DNA from: Romanomermis culicivorax
Lineage: Eukaryota; Nematoda; Enoplea; Mermithida; Mermithidae
NCBI GenBank assembly: GCA_963922205.1
Contig: CAWUHX010000097.1
Coordinates: forward strand, 248,001-312,000
DNA: 64,000 bases
Direction of reading: 5' to 3'
In this document: positions 13,801-28,800 of the stretch, piece by piece
Layout: every line of letters starts with the position of its first letter
Numbering within the stretch: the first letter of the stretch is position 1
Notes under the pieces: generated by a model
What the model was told of the DNA's origin: nothing
Databases searched by the model: none
What the model saw: only the letters and a program-made list of their open reading frames with translations
Position numbers and translations under genes: made by a program

Positions 13801-16800
13801 GTTCGTGAAAGAGGTGATAGAGGAACTTTTATGGACATGTTTTATGTCTTTTATTGTGCGAGAGCAAAACCATAATCGCTAGTCATTCATGACATGTATA
13901 CGCTCTCTCTGTTTTCCCTCGTTAATAACGAGCTCGGAGTTAAATCAGAAGTTTATAGCTGAAACAGAGCTCGGGAGTTTTATTGCAGCCCATAAAAGTT
14001 TGAACCGACGTCGAGTTAAGCTAAATCCGACATTCAGGAGTTAAAACCGAGCTCGAGTTAAACCTCGGGTTTTAGATATTGCAACTGACTCATGACTTCT
14101 AAATTTGTACGTATAAGTTTCCGATTGAATAAGTACTTTGAAAACAGATACAATAAGCTTGAAACTGAAAAATAATTTTTTCGATCATAATCAGTTGAAT
14201 TTTGCAAACTAACCCTATAAGATCGAACCATCTTGAAAAGTTGACGATGGGCATGCCGGCCAGTTTCCTTAGCTCGATAAACGTTCAAATCTTGGAATTT
14301 AACAATTTTTATGAAATCCTACAACAATAAACGCGAAACGTTGCCTGATAACTAGAATTTTCATGAAAATTAGCATTTATCTCACTTTTAGCTCTTTTTC
14401 AATAGGTAAACGCAAATTCGCTTTTTGATCGCTGATTTTGGTGGCGAAACATTCGAAATAGGCATTCAGATTGATCAAGTACGATAAAACATAACGATTT
14501 TCGGATAGTAAAACTTTTGCTACAATTTTACTGGCTTCGAGTCTTGTATGAAATTCACCGAGAGGACAAAAGGATAACAAATTTGAATAAGCTGTTAGCA
14601 ATGTAGTGTGGTCGATCCCCTGAAAGTTTTAGAATTCTGGTATTGAAATCAGTTGTAAAGTAAAGGATATATGAAATTTATAGAGAATTGTCACAACTTA
14701 TTACGTCCGTTAGAAGATTCCACAAACTCACCCCATCGATAAACGATTTAACGACGAGATGAAATTTTAGAACAGAAATTAGAGCGCTATTTTCGTGTTC
14801 GCATTCTGCGTCGTCCAATAGAAATTCCCAACCTTTGATTTCCATTTTGCGCCATTCAACATACAAAGATCGTAGAGGTTGCAAATTTGGTTCTAGCTTC
14901 AAGTTTCTCGAAGCAATATTCTCCCATTCAATCGCATCATCTATGTATAGATAGAGTGGATCGGAAGAAAGTAACAGCGGAGTGGAGACATTATTTTATG
15001 TATAAAATAAAACTGATAAGTTAGCAAAACAACAGCAAATTTTTGACTTGAAATAAACGTCACTATCAGACTGTGAAAAAATTTCTCGAAACAGAAAATT
15101 CTGAACAAGTTTTACACCAAATGTCTTGGAATGAAAAATTTTGAGGTCCCACTTCCGTATCAATTAGTAAAGAGAAAGTTAAAAATTGGAATTCTGCTGA
15201 CCTAAGAGAGATTCGAGTGCGGCCATCAGCTTAATAATTGGCGCCTGAGCCGGCATTTGTAATATTTTGTCGCAAGTTTCAAAAATTTGTAACAAAATTG
15301 CATTGTCGTGCCACTCGATCAATAATTTTTGGACAGCAGATTTCAAATCGTCGAGCAGCACTTTTAACTTTTTCGACTCGCTCAATCTTCCGTGCCTATA
15401 TACGTTCAACGGCCGCCTGTTTTCGTCCTTTTCGTCTAACTTCACTTCTCCGAAACACGACAAAGCGTGCTTTGCAGCTAAGATATGCGAGTCGTAATTT
15501 CGAAAATCAAATTCTATGTCAAAATAAACTATATTCGGCAGAATAAGTTTAGTCGCCAAATGATAATTTTGCAAGTAAGAAGCTTCTTTCGAAAACTCCG
15601 CCGAATTTTTGAATAAATCACGAAATAAGTGGGCGAATGATGATTCGTCAACTGCTCTACTGACATCATTTTCAACCTGGAATACTCCCTCCGTCATGAA
15701 ATTTGGAAACAAAGCGGCTATATGGTATTCTTCTTGCTCTTCACCGTTGACAGGTTCTTTCGATTTATATTCGTAATAGCGATCGTCACTTCCATTTTCT
15801 ATCGTCCAATTTTGATAAAGATTCAATAATTTTTTTAAACAATCGGCTGAATTTCCAGGATTTGCATCGCGATTGAGCCGAATTATTCTAAAGATAAAAT
15901 AAGCAATGAGCTTAAATGCCACAACATGCTATGTCTGACTCACTTCATGGCATCAGAAGTATCCGAAAAAAATTTTGCGGCGTCTTGACTTGTGATGTCG
16001 TTGGAGCACTTCACCAGCGAAGTTGAAAACGTCGAAAACTAAAGACTCAAAAATCAGAATAGAGGAGGGAAATTGCAAGGGTTGAATTATTTCACCAAAT
16101 GACAAATTTCAACTTTGGTGTAGCCGTCAGACTAGCTAGTCTTATTTATAAATACAAGAAAATTTTGCAAAACAACATACACCGGAATTTTATATAACTA
16201 AATATGAATTCTTCGCCCATGCATATATGTATCAAAATGTGAATTTATCATTTATATCAACAAAGTCAGGGATCAAACTGAGAAAAATATTGGAGCTTAT
16301 TTTCGTGCAATAAACTTGTTTATGAGCTCATCATCATCATATACAGGCCCGTAACTAGGAGGATGGGGGAATTCTCCCTGAAATGAAATCGAAAATTTTT
16401 TTAGCCTATGATAATGCACCTTCATTATCAAAATGTAATATTAGATGATAGACAATTTAGAGATGTATCGGGTCCAAAATTTTACGAAAACTGAGTCCGG
16501 GTCCGGGTCCAGAATTTTAGGAATATCGGATCCGGGTCCGGATGCAAAATTTTAAGAATATCGGATCCGGGTCCAAAATCTTGAGAATATTGGGTACGGG
16601 TCCGGGTCCAGCAAAATAGTCGGGTAATTTCGGGTCCGGATCCATTATATTTTCCACATGCTATTCTGTGTTACATTATTCAAAGATGATTTCTGAGAGA
16701 TTTGACCTACTGTTCCATTAACCTTATGATACATAAGTTGGAAATTAATAATATCTGAAAATGAGATATTTTGAGTTGTTATATATGCTGAATATTGTGA

Positions 16801-19800
16801 CAGTCTCTATGCCTGTTTGAAAATATAAATCTTCAAACGTTCATTTATATGCAATAGGTATCAAAGAAATTTTCTGACATCTTACTATCTTAAGTGTCAA
16901 AAATGAAGTCGAAATAACCTGAACGAGTCATTTGAAGCTTTTTTGGCACCCTCCTTTAAGATGCCACAGATTTTTCCTCTATTTCTATAGCCACTAGTAC
17001 CCAAGACATTGTGTTAAAATTTAAATCAGGTTTGTATATCCTTTTGGGAGCTGTAGATGTCTGCACATCTTGAAAATTGATAGAAAGATGCTGTTTGCTG
17101 CCATTAAATATGCCATCAACGAGATGCAGGAAACATTAAAACCGTTTACTGGGATAACTCTTGCGTTTTCCTGTAAAGAAACGTCAGAATGGCCCAATCT
17201 CTCAACTTTAATAAAAAAATTAAAATTTTTTTGACTTTTCATTTGAAGCATGTCGTTCAGCAAATATCAAAGCTAGATGAATCAAAATTTATCTAGCTTT
17301 GAAGCCACATTTTTTTCTTATTTATTATATAGGTGATGACAAATCCTAGTGATGGCAAAATAGGTGATGGCAAAATCAAAATTGAAATTTTCGAGTTTCA
17401 AGTCTAATTTACAAGCATTGTAGAAAAAATTTTGTAGAAAACTATCCAATAGCATAATAGCTTTGCATTAAATGATAGATTGTTAGTTGTGTTACAAGCC
17501 CACAAGCCCACACAGTGTGTTACAAGCCCATTTTTCGATATTCTTCAATTAAAAATTTTTGGCTCCAAAAATTTCAATTTGGCCCCTAAAAATTTAGGCC
17601 AAGGTTTGAAAACCAGGAGGCACGCTATTCTGAACCACTCAGCCTGACATTCGGTAGCTACGCGACCTCACCAGGTCGAGTTTCATCTATCCTAAAAAAA
17701 TTTGAAATTCCTCCTGAAAAATATTGCTAGGTACAAACCTGATCATATAGTATAACCTGTTTTTTACCGCTCGTACTAGATTTTTCTTTTCATCAAAGTA
17801 GAGGAAATACGAGATTATAGGGATAAATGTGGAGGGGGGCTTTTTCCATCTCAGTCCACGATATTAAACTGACTTCACTATGAATTGGTTACCTGATGAT
17901 TTTATATTCAGAAATCTATTATCAGCAAAGTTCACTTTTCAAATTTACTACAGCCGTAAGTCCAGTAGTCAAGTACGAATAGCGCATTATTAATCCCTGA
18001 GTAAATCAATCCACAACTCAAAAAAGACGCTAAATTTAATATACCATTTTTATCAAGAATGAACTTTCAAATGAGCCCCTCTCATTACGGATCACTTAGT
18101 CTCCGAAAATTATTTAAGCCTAAGGAAACAATGAACATTTTTGACATGAATTTTTATACAGATGCTTAGAAAAAGCCTACAATAATAATAAACCAGGATA
18201 ATCTACCTTAAGGAAAACATGAAACTTCTTCGTTTTGTTTCTCACAAAAAACTAAAAATCAAACTTTTTCCCGTTCACTACGTAATCTTAGATGAAATAT
18301 TTCAGACTTCAGAGTATTATCGAATAAAAGAGAGGCCGAAATAATTATACTTGACGATTTCTAAAAATATGACTCCTTGAAAACAGTAAATTTAATTTTA
18401 AACCGTAATCGTCATGGCTTGATTCTATGGAGGTTGAAAAATCGCTAAATTGTATTACTATTATTTAGCTGATGGTTCATTAAACCGTAGCGGTAGGAAG
18501 TAGAAACATTAGACTGAGACATTTCACAATGGCGCGTTACGGTTAACCTCGGTGAATATGTCATTTAGTGTCGTTACGTTATACATGGACGAAATGAGCA
18601 AACTTCAAGGATAATCAACGGATTACTTAAAATATTGACTAGTGAAGATTTTAGGCCCCGGTTTCTGAATCAACTTAACGCATAAAACCTGAACTAAATC
18701 TCTCGGACGCGTTCATTTTGAACGTCTACACATCAATGTTAACCGGTCAATGCAAGTATATTGTGTTGCTATAGTTATGATAAAAATAAAATTCTAGTCT
18801 TTCATGTTCAAATCCCTCATTCAAAAATTATTCAAGAGAATCTCACCTCATCCGCTTTTATCGAATAATTTTCTTCTATCTCCAAACATTTCATCTTTCT
18901 CAAATACTGTAGGAGCTGCTCGGAAAACGCCAATCGAAGTAAATCTACGCCCAATAAGAAAGGATCCATTATATCTCGATAAGCCAAATATTTTTCTCGG
19001 GCAACATTATCGACGAAATTATCGGCCGAACACAGGAAATTTTGTATTTTACGTACAGTCGTTTTCAATTCACAAACAGTCCAATTTTGAGGCAATGATT
19101 TTCGAATCGCGCCTATGAAGGATTCGATAGCCCCATAAAAATTTTCTACTTCGATAATTGCCGCATCAAACTTGAAAAAAAGTTAAAACTATATGATTGA
19201 AAAGCGGGTATTCAGATAAGTGATGTGCCCCAGAAAAATTTTCATATCCGGATATGTGTTTTTTGCACCCCCAGATATCCGGACATATTAGGATATTTTT
19301 AATGTTGTTTGCACAGAGGTAAACAGAAGTCACATAAGTAATGATACACTGGGTCAACTACAATACGACATAATAATATTCAATAGGTGCAATAACTTTT
19401 CGTTTTATATTTACGTTAACCGTGATTATTATAAAAATATGTTACTTTTTTAAACTGCCTCAGGAAGTGCTGTAGGAGGAGTATAGCTTTTTTATATTTT
19501 TATCTTCTCTTTTTTAGTGAAAAGTGAAAAAGCTTTTCGGTGGATAAATTCTACAAAATTGACCTGCTTTTGCTACGTCTCTCTTGAATTTCCGAAAATC
19601 CAGCCACATATTGGAGTTGAATCCGGTTGTTCGGTCTGGATTTTACTCTGGAATCGTTAGATCCGACAGCTTCGGTAAAATCTGACTTCTAAGAACTTGG
19701 CGACTTTTCAGGAAAAGTTACGTTTGAACCACATGTTGGACTTCAATTAAGTAAAAATAACTTTACATAATCTTTTTTATGCTTCTTAATCGAAGACGGA

Positions 19801-22800
19801 TTGCAATAATCACTGTTAAAGTCATTTACACAACGCTTTTACAGCAGGATTCTCACTCTGTTTAAGATTGGTTTAGTATGCCAAATTTGATGTAACGTAT
19901 ATAGCAGGGTCTTTTAGCACGGTGCTAATGACTGAAAGGGGAGAAATTTCGGAAAAAGTTCGGAACGAAAGTTAAGAATATCACAAAATTGTGGTGAAAA
20001 ATCAAAAATCGCCGTTTTCATAAATAGTACCAGATACAATGAAAAGATGTAAACGTTTATCGAAACAGAAAGCAAATTTACCGATTCCTAAAAGCATTAC
20101 CGTCAAACTAACTACTGAACATTTACTCCTCGGTCAACTAATCAAGTGCATAATGTAAGAATGAACTGATTTTATTAGAATCGGATGAGAGTCCTATTAC
20201 TTTTAACAGTACTAATATCAAGCATAATTGCATGAGTCAATACAATGAAAGCAAGTTATCAGAATTGACAAACTCGCACATTGTTTTGACAGCAACGAAG
20301 TATAATTTGTCAACAGTGCTTAAGTGTACTAATGAAATATTTTTTCATTAGCACAAATGCTATCGGGACTGGTGCTAAAAAACCTGAAGTGAATAGCACA
20401 TGATAGTGAATAGTATATGAACAGTGTATACACTTATATAATTTGAACAATTTTTTTTTTGTTGTTGAAACTTTGTGTAATGTGGCAACTTACTTTTTTT
20501 TTTCAGATCCGGATATCCGGATATTTTTTCAGATCCGGATATCCGCTTCTCAAAATACCCATCCGGATATCCGGATATCCGACGCACATCACTAAGTCAG
20601 ATGATATATATCGACACAATAGAAAATCTTAAATGTAGTGCAACATGTTTAAAAAAAGAAAAAACTAGAGTGACTTGAAGAAAAACACTGGAGACATTTT
20701 TCTTTATGAATTTTGTTTGATAGTAACGATTTTGATGAAACTCTTCACGTATTAATCGAGTGGAATTTCACTATCGGATATGATGTTGATGAAACGCTAG
20801 AAATTAAGTCTTTCTCAAGAACGAAATATTTAGGAATGAACGGTTCTTCGCACAAAACTTTTTAAAGTTATTTCTGGCGGGCCGTTCGGTGCATTTTTCT
20901 AAAATGATGTTGTCTTGATGCGGAATTTGTTGGCAAAAACGATGCAAAATAGTTCATCAAAGTAGCTAACGGTAGGACTAAAGTTGTCGAGGAAAACTTA
21001 GAGAATGTTTTAGGGCTAATTCGTATGTTTTACAAAACTCTAGAGGTGTAAATGTACTTCGACAAAAGGTTTCATTAAAGATATTTTATAACCATTGGCC
21101 TAGTTTGTGACATTCTGTGTGCGCATGATGATGGGGGGGGGGGCGTTTTGGTACACCCTATACAAAGTTTTCCTTAAATTACTTTATCAAGTTTGGTTTG
21201 GAAATTTGACGCAGTTTATATCTGTACATTGCGCAAAATCGATCACATCTTTCAGTATTGTAGAATGCCAATCTGAATTGACAAAAAACTTTCAACCTAC
21301 TTTATTCGGAAACGGTCGATAATAAGCGCACATAGACTTTTCGGCCAATTTTTGCGAAAGTGTATTTTTGATATCAAGTAATGCATGTAAATACGGATGA
21401 ATGCAGTAATCCGGTACGCAAAATTGATCATCGTTTACCATATCCTGATTAGTAAACGATTTATAGCGTTCATTGGCCAAATGTAGCTCACCTCCAGCGG
21501 CGTTCAACTGCAAAGAAGATACAAATCGAAATGGAAAATGTTAAATTTATTCACTTCAAAATCTGCGGAGAAGCGAATGGTTGAGAATTTAACCTATCCC
21601 ACTTACTTGTGAGTCACGTAATTTATGCTTTACTAACGCCTTCTCAACCGGATCCAGCAAGTTTTTCGGCGGTGTGAATCGTAGGGCGATTTTCCTGCCA
21701 AAATCAACCAGAGCCGACAGACTTTCGGCTAAAAAGTGATCGAGATCCTTATACAAAAAACAAACACTATTCACGAATCTTCTCACACAAGCCATATACG
21801 TTTGTACTACACAATTCACTTTCTTTTAACAGAACTTCCAATCGATTGACAGTAGATTCGATGAAATTCCTGCAAAAGGCAAAATATATTTGATGTTACC
21901 ATTAGTGGTGGCCACACTCTGGAAATTGAGCCAGCATACATTGGGTATGCGAAGTCCCACCCTAGTTGAACTTGAAGAACTTGAAAAAACAACGTTTACA
22001 AATTTGAAATAAATATTCATTTCGGCAAGTAAACTATGAAAAATGGATGAAAATTCTTTGTACTTCTTGCTATAAATAGCCGTACTTAGTGACTTTTTGA
22101 TTGAAAGCTTCATATTTTAGATTCATTTTTAGAACTTGAAGGTGAAATTTTACATTCAGTGTGTTCATGCATGACCACTCTCCATCCTGCGCGACTGTAG
22201 GTAAATATTGATGTTCATTGCGGTAAGCAATCAATAACGTTTGATGATCAAGAAAACGTCAGTGGCTGCTGTCGACCGTACATTAACATGGGAAGAGGTA
22301 TGGAGATGGATGTATTACCTATATTTCTTGCATACATGCACACGGTCAGGAGTCCCAGGGTATCGAAAATGGCTCAAATTGGTTCTATAGTAATTTTTTC
22401 CAGAAATCAGGCATATAGTAATTTTTTTACTTTCAAATGAGTTTTTATTGCTCTTGTGTCAATAATTACTCAACAAAATTGTTTGCTGCCGTTAATCATA
22501 AACTGTGTTTTTAAATTGATCGTTTTTTCTGTATTTTTTCTTGTGATTTTCTCAATAAAGAGTTTTCTTGTGACTTTTTGCCCTGAAAGCTGTCATTAAG
22601 AGTGACTATTCAGCTGACACAGGGTCTCATTGACTAGAACAATTTTCTTACAAGAATATTCTTAATGTTTGTTGCATTTTACTTAGCCAGATTTTTGGCC
22701 TATAGTAAACTTTTGCCAAATTTTTGGCCTATAGTAAACTTCCGCCGAATTTTTTAGAATAGGGCGAATCCTTACCCTGTCTATACCATGTGTGCATGTA

Positions 22801-25800
22801 CGATTTCTTGTATGTTAAAACGGCGGTCGCTGATTTCAGAAAAATCACCAAGTTTTTAATCATTTTCAGACAAGTCTAAGCATTAGTATGAAAAAACCAT
22901 TTAAGAACATCAATATTTGATCAAGTTATGAGAAATCGAAAAAAGCTAGATCAAGGCCAGCTAGCTGAATGCCTGGATTCATGAGACCTTAATATAGAGA
23001 GACTGTCATTTTTTGGGCTTAAAATAATCGACTTTGATCAGGCAAGTGCGAAAACACCAACTTTCTTCAACACTTCGCGACATAAACAGTCATTTTATAA
23101 ACTTTTTTGGACTTGAAACGTATTTACGAAATATTTTGGACAATTTTCGAGAAGAAAATTCGCCTTTTTCGATCACTCTGGCTTATAACGCGTATAAGCC
23201 GCATCGGCCAACCTCCCCCCCCCCATAAAAAAAGACCATCGCTTTCACCCTGACATCAGGTGGCTTCTATACATCAGTGGTTATTTATGATTAATACCAA
23301 ACAACACCAACATTCATAATGGTCACTGCTCTATACATGGTGCGGTTAGGTGGCTGTTACATGTATGTTATTTATATTTTCTAAAAACACGAATAAATAT
23401 GAATTAATGGAACGAAATGCATTGACCTTAATTTACCAAGATATGTAAACTATAAATAGTTAATCCGTATTCCGTAGCTACAGAGCTTTAACAAAAATTC
23501 CTCAATCTGAATCAGCGCTTACATGAAATTTCGCTTTACTGTTGGCAGTAATGGTCCCATGGTCCAGAGAAATTCGCAAAAATAGCGTAAATCGTCATTG
23601 AAAGCGTCGATCATCGATAATGGAACATTCCATTGCCCGGCTGATGAGAAATTTCTATCGAAAAATTGCATAAAGGCAGCACCCATGGCGGGAAACTTGA
23701 TCAAGTTTGCAATCTAAATTTGTTGCGTTGAAGAGACAATTTCCATAAAGTGTGTGAATTTCCAAGTATGAATCAAAAACTTATTGACTAAGACTATACA
23801 ATTATTGAGTATGACTATATGTACATCCAGAGGTCTAACCTTGGAAAAATCCGGCGGTAGTCCAATTCCTTGAATTTCTAGAAATTTTTAACGAGATGGA
23901 TAGTTATTATTATTAAAAAAACATTCTGGAAGAAAAGAATTCGCTGAGCACAGAAACAAGAAAGCAGAGCAAACTTTTTCGTTTGATTTCCTTGGTTGTG
24001 AAATCAGGTTGCCCGCTTTCAGCTTGAAATCCACGTAATTTTCAACATTTTTCCGAATTTAGGGAAAACGGGTGATTTTTAGGTAACTGTTAGATTGTCC
24101 TGCTGGTTAACAGCACTGTAACACACCCTGTACGAATGAAAGGTCATGTGAAGTAGCTATAGTTTACTGCGACACTCGCATAGCATATGCAGTTGACTAA
24201 AAAAAAATCACGGAACTAGCCTGCAAAAATCACGGATTGTACGATATATCGTATTATATAAAGTCTTGGAAACCTATCGCGGAATCCATCTGAATAAAAT
24301 ATAGTGAACTCCTACTACGTATATGAGAGACTAATGGTATATCCACGTGACTCGCAGTGGTATAATAGAAAAAGTTCACTCAAACCCCAGAGTCCGACGT
24401 GATCCCACAGCAGATTTTGGTTGTTGTACATTTATGCGACGAACTGCTTACTTTTAACGAAAATAGTTCGTCGCCCATGAAGCGTTTTATCGGCGATTCC
24501 AAATTTAGGTATTTCAAAAAATCTTTTGTTGATCCGTTCAAGGTGTTGTCATCCAGACTTAAAATATTGTCTGAAATTTGACCACAATGTCTCAGAGAAA
24601 GTTGTAAATGATCGTCAAACAACGACTGGTCGCAGCTTTGATTTCTTTCATCGATTTTTGATAAACCGGACAAAAAAGAGACGTAGTCAGCAAATACGTT
24701 TCTCTTCAATCCGAAAAAGTGATCGGTGTTTGCTTTTTGATCTTTCCCGTCATAATCCATCGATTCTGAATTTTCGTTTTGTTTGTTGTAAATCGACGAA
24801 AACCAAACGGACGGATCTTCATCTGAAAAATGGCTGTTTGTACTACACGTATAATTTATATTTAATGGCAGCCGCTGGACAAGCTTAATAAAACATAGTC
24901 ATCTGCATCATGACTTGAAAAAATAAATCGATGGAAACGTTTTGCCAGAGGTTTAGTTTTACGCTTCCGGTCGTTCATATTGAATCTGGATAATTTCTGA
25001 ACCGAAGCAGATTTGTATTTTTTGTCCAATAATTCTGAAATAATGTTGTTGACCTAGAATCACCGATTCGTTTGAAGATTTTCTCGGTAATCTAAATTGC
25101 CGTTCATTTAGCGCATTTCTCAAATGCTTTCAACTTGGGACGGAAAAAATTTTTGTGCGGAAAAATTTGGAGTCATTTCCGCACGGTGCGTAAAAAACTA
25201 TGGTACTAATCGATAGATATCCTCGAGATCTATACAAAATTTTGAGTATTTTAGGGTTTACTTTTTTGTCGACTTTCCTCAGAATTTTCATCAGATTTTG
25301 GTGTCAACGAAACTTGCCTATAGGTCCCTTGAAGCTTGAACGTATGGAAAAGTTCAGAAGTGTAGGCGTTGGTGCAACCAAGACTAAACATCAACTCAGA
25401 ACCTTTCTTTAGTTAATTTCTATCTCTGAACCTTTTTATTGGTTTATTAGGTTCTGAGGTCCATTTTTTTGTCAAAAAATATCTATCTACTCAAACCTGT
25501 AAATCCCTCTGAACACAACTGCCGCCTTTTCTCCATTAATTGATTTTTTATCGACGCACTCAAACCGTCAAACATCAAATTCAAATTTTTGTTTAAAAAA
25601 CATAGCCATGATTGACGATTCTTTGTAGCCGCGAATTCTTCAACATTTGAAAAGGCGCGGCAAACATCGAAAACCTTCAGATCGCATTTATAACGTCTAG
25701 AATGTTCAGAGTCAGCTATCCACCGCGTCGATATTTCTTCGGCGATTTGAATGCCAATGCTACAAAAACGGTAGAACGCGAATAGAATGTGGCAGACAAT

Positions 25801-28800
25801 TCAACAACGTTAACAGTTATTTACACTAAGCTTTCGAGCGACAATGTTTTTGTACTACATCGATTCATGTCAGTGCAAGCGACTAGCGTAACCCGTTTGT
25901 ATTTACAAATATTCTTTACGCATAAGGGGTAGAAAAATATTCGGCTCAGGGCACCGAGACAGATTTGCATTTTAACTTCTAACAAGGCCAAGTACAAAAT
26001 TGAACATATTTATGGCCTTAAAGGATCCATTAATTTCGTCTCAAATTTGGACTGCACAACATCACTGTTTGTTTCATAGTTTGAAAAATAGTACAAAAGC
26101 AATTAATTTCTCGTTTAATCCTTAGTTGAATACACAAACGTATTTCTTGAATTCTTCAGTTGAAAGCGCAACAGGTGAGTACACTGAAATTTCTTCATAA
26201 GTAATGACCTGATTGTTCGACTAAAAAATTCTATGTATATATAAGATCTTGGAAGAGTCCATAAATATCTGATAATGAGGTTGAAGTATAGTTGATTACA
26301 ATAAATGACTTGAAAATCAAATCCGGCACCTTGCACTAGAAATTTCGACGTTTTTGGTAACTAAAACGCTGGAAAAAGGCACATTTTCACTATTTGACTC
26401 CCAAATTTTCATTTGCACTAGTAAAACGAGGGAAAAATTTTCATTTGCACTCGGTGCTAACTTATATGCGAAGTACAAAAACGCATGGTGCACGATATGA
26501 AAGCTAGTTGTGAATTTCGAAGTAAACTACTTCATTACGTGATGCCATCGAGGGGGATGAAAGTTTCACGCAAAACTTCCAAGAAAGCATCGACCACAGG
26601 GCTAGGCCTTGAGTCAACTCGCCTTCAGAGCTCTAGAATCCCATGGATAGCCCTACAATTATCTATAAGGAGTTCTTCCACGATGATCGAAAAAAGTTGA
26701 AAATGACAATTTCCAGTCAGCTATTTTTGGACCGAAATGGTCAAATTTACAGACCATTCGCGCCGTAAACACAAACTCTCGTAGAATTTTCGGCTATGAT
26801 TGATGATTTTTTCACCATTTTTGATTTCAGTAAGACGTAAAAATATCGAACTGTATTCCTTTTGACGACCACAACCCTTAAATTTTGAGCTACAAACAGT
26901 CCCAATCCCTTTCGAACCCAGAATTTCACAGCTTTTGAGCCCAGCTGCAAATTATGTGTAAGAACTAACTATAAGCATTTAAAATTTCTGAAAACATACT
27001 TATGAAGATTTTCACTTATTTCAATTTTTGGCACAATAAACCTTTATATTTAGACAGTGATAGTAACGATCTTCTGTTCTGCATACCTAAACTGATTGAA
27101 ATTTTCAAAATGAAACAGAAGAACTTAAAATATACATTAATCCATTCAAATACATATATTTAAAAGTTAAAATATCAAAAAAATTATCGTGCCATACTCA
27201 CTCAGAAACGGCTAACACTTGTCGGAAACGTTTGATAATAAATTTCCATAAAATTTTAATTTCAACTTTAAACTGATGCCAAAAGTCGACGACAGGGACA
27301 TCAATACTATCTATGCATATTTTGTACAAATTTTGGATAGACAGCAGTCCGAGCCAAACCTTAAATATACAATTTCCCACTAAATATTAAGAAACATTAT
27401 GAAAGTTTTCTTACGTCTCGAAGAACGTAAGATGATGATTTAACATCCATATTGATGAAGTCTTTGATAAGGAAAAATATGTTTTCGAAAAAACTTGGCA
27501 AAAACAAAAGCGTCTTAGAAGGCAACTGGTCTTTCGGTATATGTCCTAAAAAGTAAAAGAATAAGCTCAAGAACTTGAACTGGATACGTTTCGGAATAAT
27601 TCACCATTCAATGCTTGAGCAGCGAGATTGAGCAGAGACTCGTCTTCTAGATTTTTGGAACATTCGAGGATTTTTGTGAACGATAGAAGCTGGTATACCG
27701 CGATTCTGAGAAAAAATGTCGAATAAATGACCGGCCAGAGAAATATTCTCTACTGAAGTTCCCAAAACCTCTGAAAAGCAGCGGCATTATTCTTCTCTGT
27801 ACTAGATAGGATAAATGAACGACGGCATATTGAACTAGGTGACCATCTCATGTCCAACGGTTCTGAATAACAAGTATTATAAGATTAACTACGAGCGGTT
27901 ATATAACGGAAGATTCCCTGAAGCTCACAATGCTGTAGCAATATACTGTTTTAAGTTAACAGATGAGAATGGATTAGAGACGCGTGTGTATGTCAGGTGA
28001 GTGGTATTGCTATAGCTCAAACTACCGCTAGAGGTAGCAGAATACGAACAATTTTCAGCGTTTTATGGGAAAAACTATAAATTTCAGTATTTTGAACTCA
28101 TAATTTCCGACATTAGCATGTCGAAAATAAACACAAAAAGAAGATAATTGTTACAGAATATCAGAAATGTACTCTCATTGTCTTTCGGTTACCGTCGCTT
28201 GCAAAATCTGCATATGCCGCCTCGATTTGATTGAAACAATAGCGTATACTTTCCAATATAGAACCGTCGCCAATCATAAATTCTAAAAATCATAAAGCAA
28301 ATATAGACTGCATACTATACGATTTCGTTAGCATGTGCATATATGATAATGTTATCATTAGCTCTTACGACAAATACCACGAATTTAATCTGCAACTGAC
28401 CCGAAAGTAGCCTTCGACAGACGTGTGATCGACGATTGTAGTCGGTTTTTGACGCGGATAGTAAATAAAATTTTATGATACGTTTAAAATCGCTGGAAAA
28501 TGTAATGAAAATTAAAGTATTATAATATGATATAGCATTGTAATTTCTATCTACCTTGGCTGCTTGAATTTTTTCATTGCCCATTGCAAATAAGACGTTT
28601 CTTTGAACATATGAAATAAATTTATTTGTGATGTGAGCCTTGAAATCGAACTGTACTGCCTATAGCATTTCTCGTCCTTAAAAAATTGACTAACTAAAAG
28701 CAATAGAGAAATAATAGTAAATCAACCACACCTCGAGTTTTTTGAAATCCAGTTCTTGATTGAATACAATTTGGAAAGCTGCTTTAACCGCATCCGTTAA

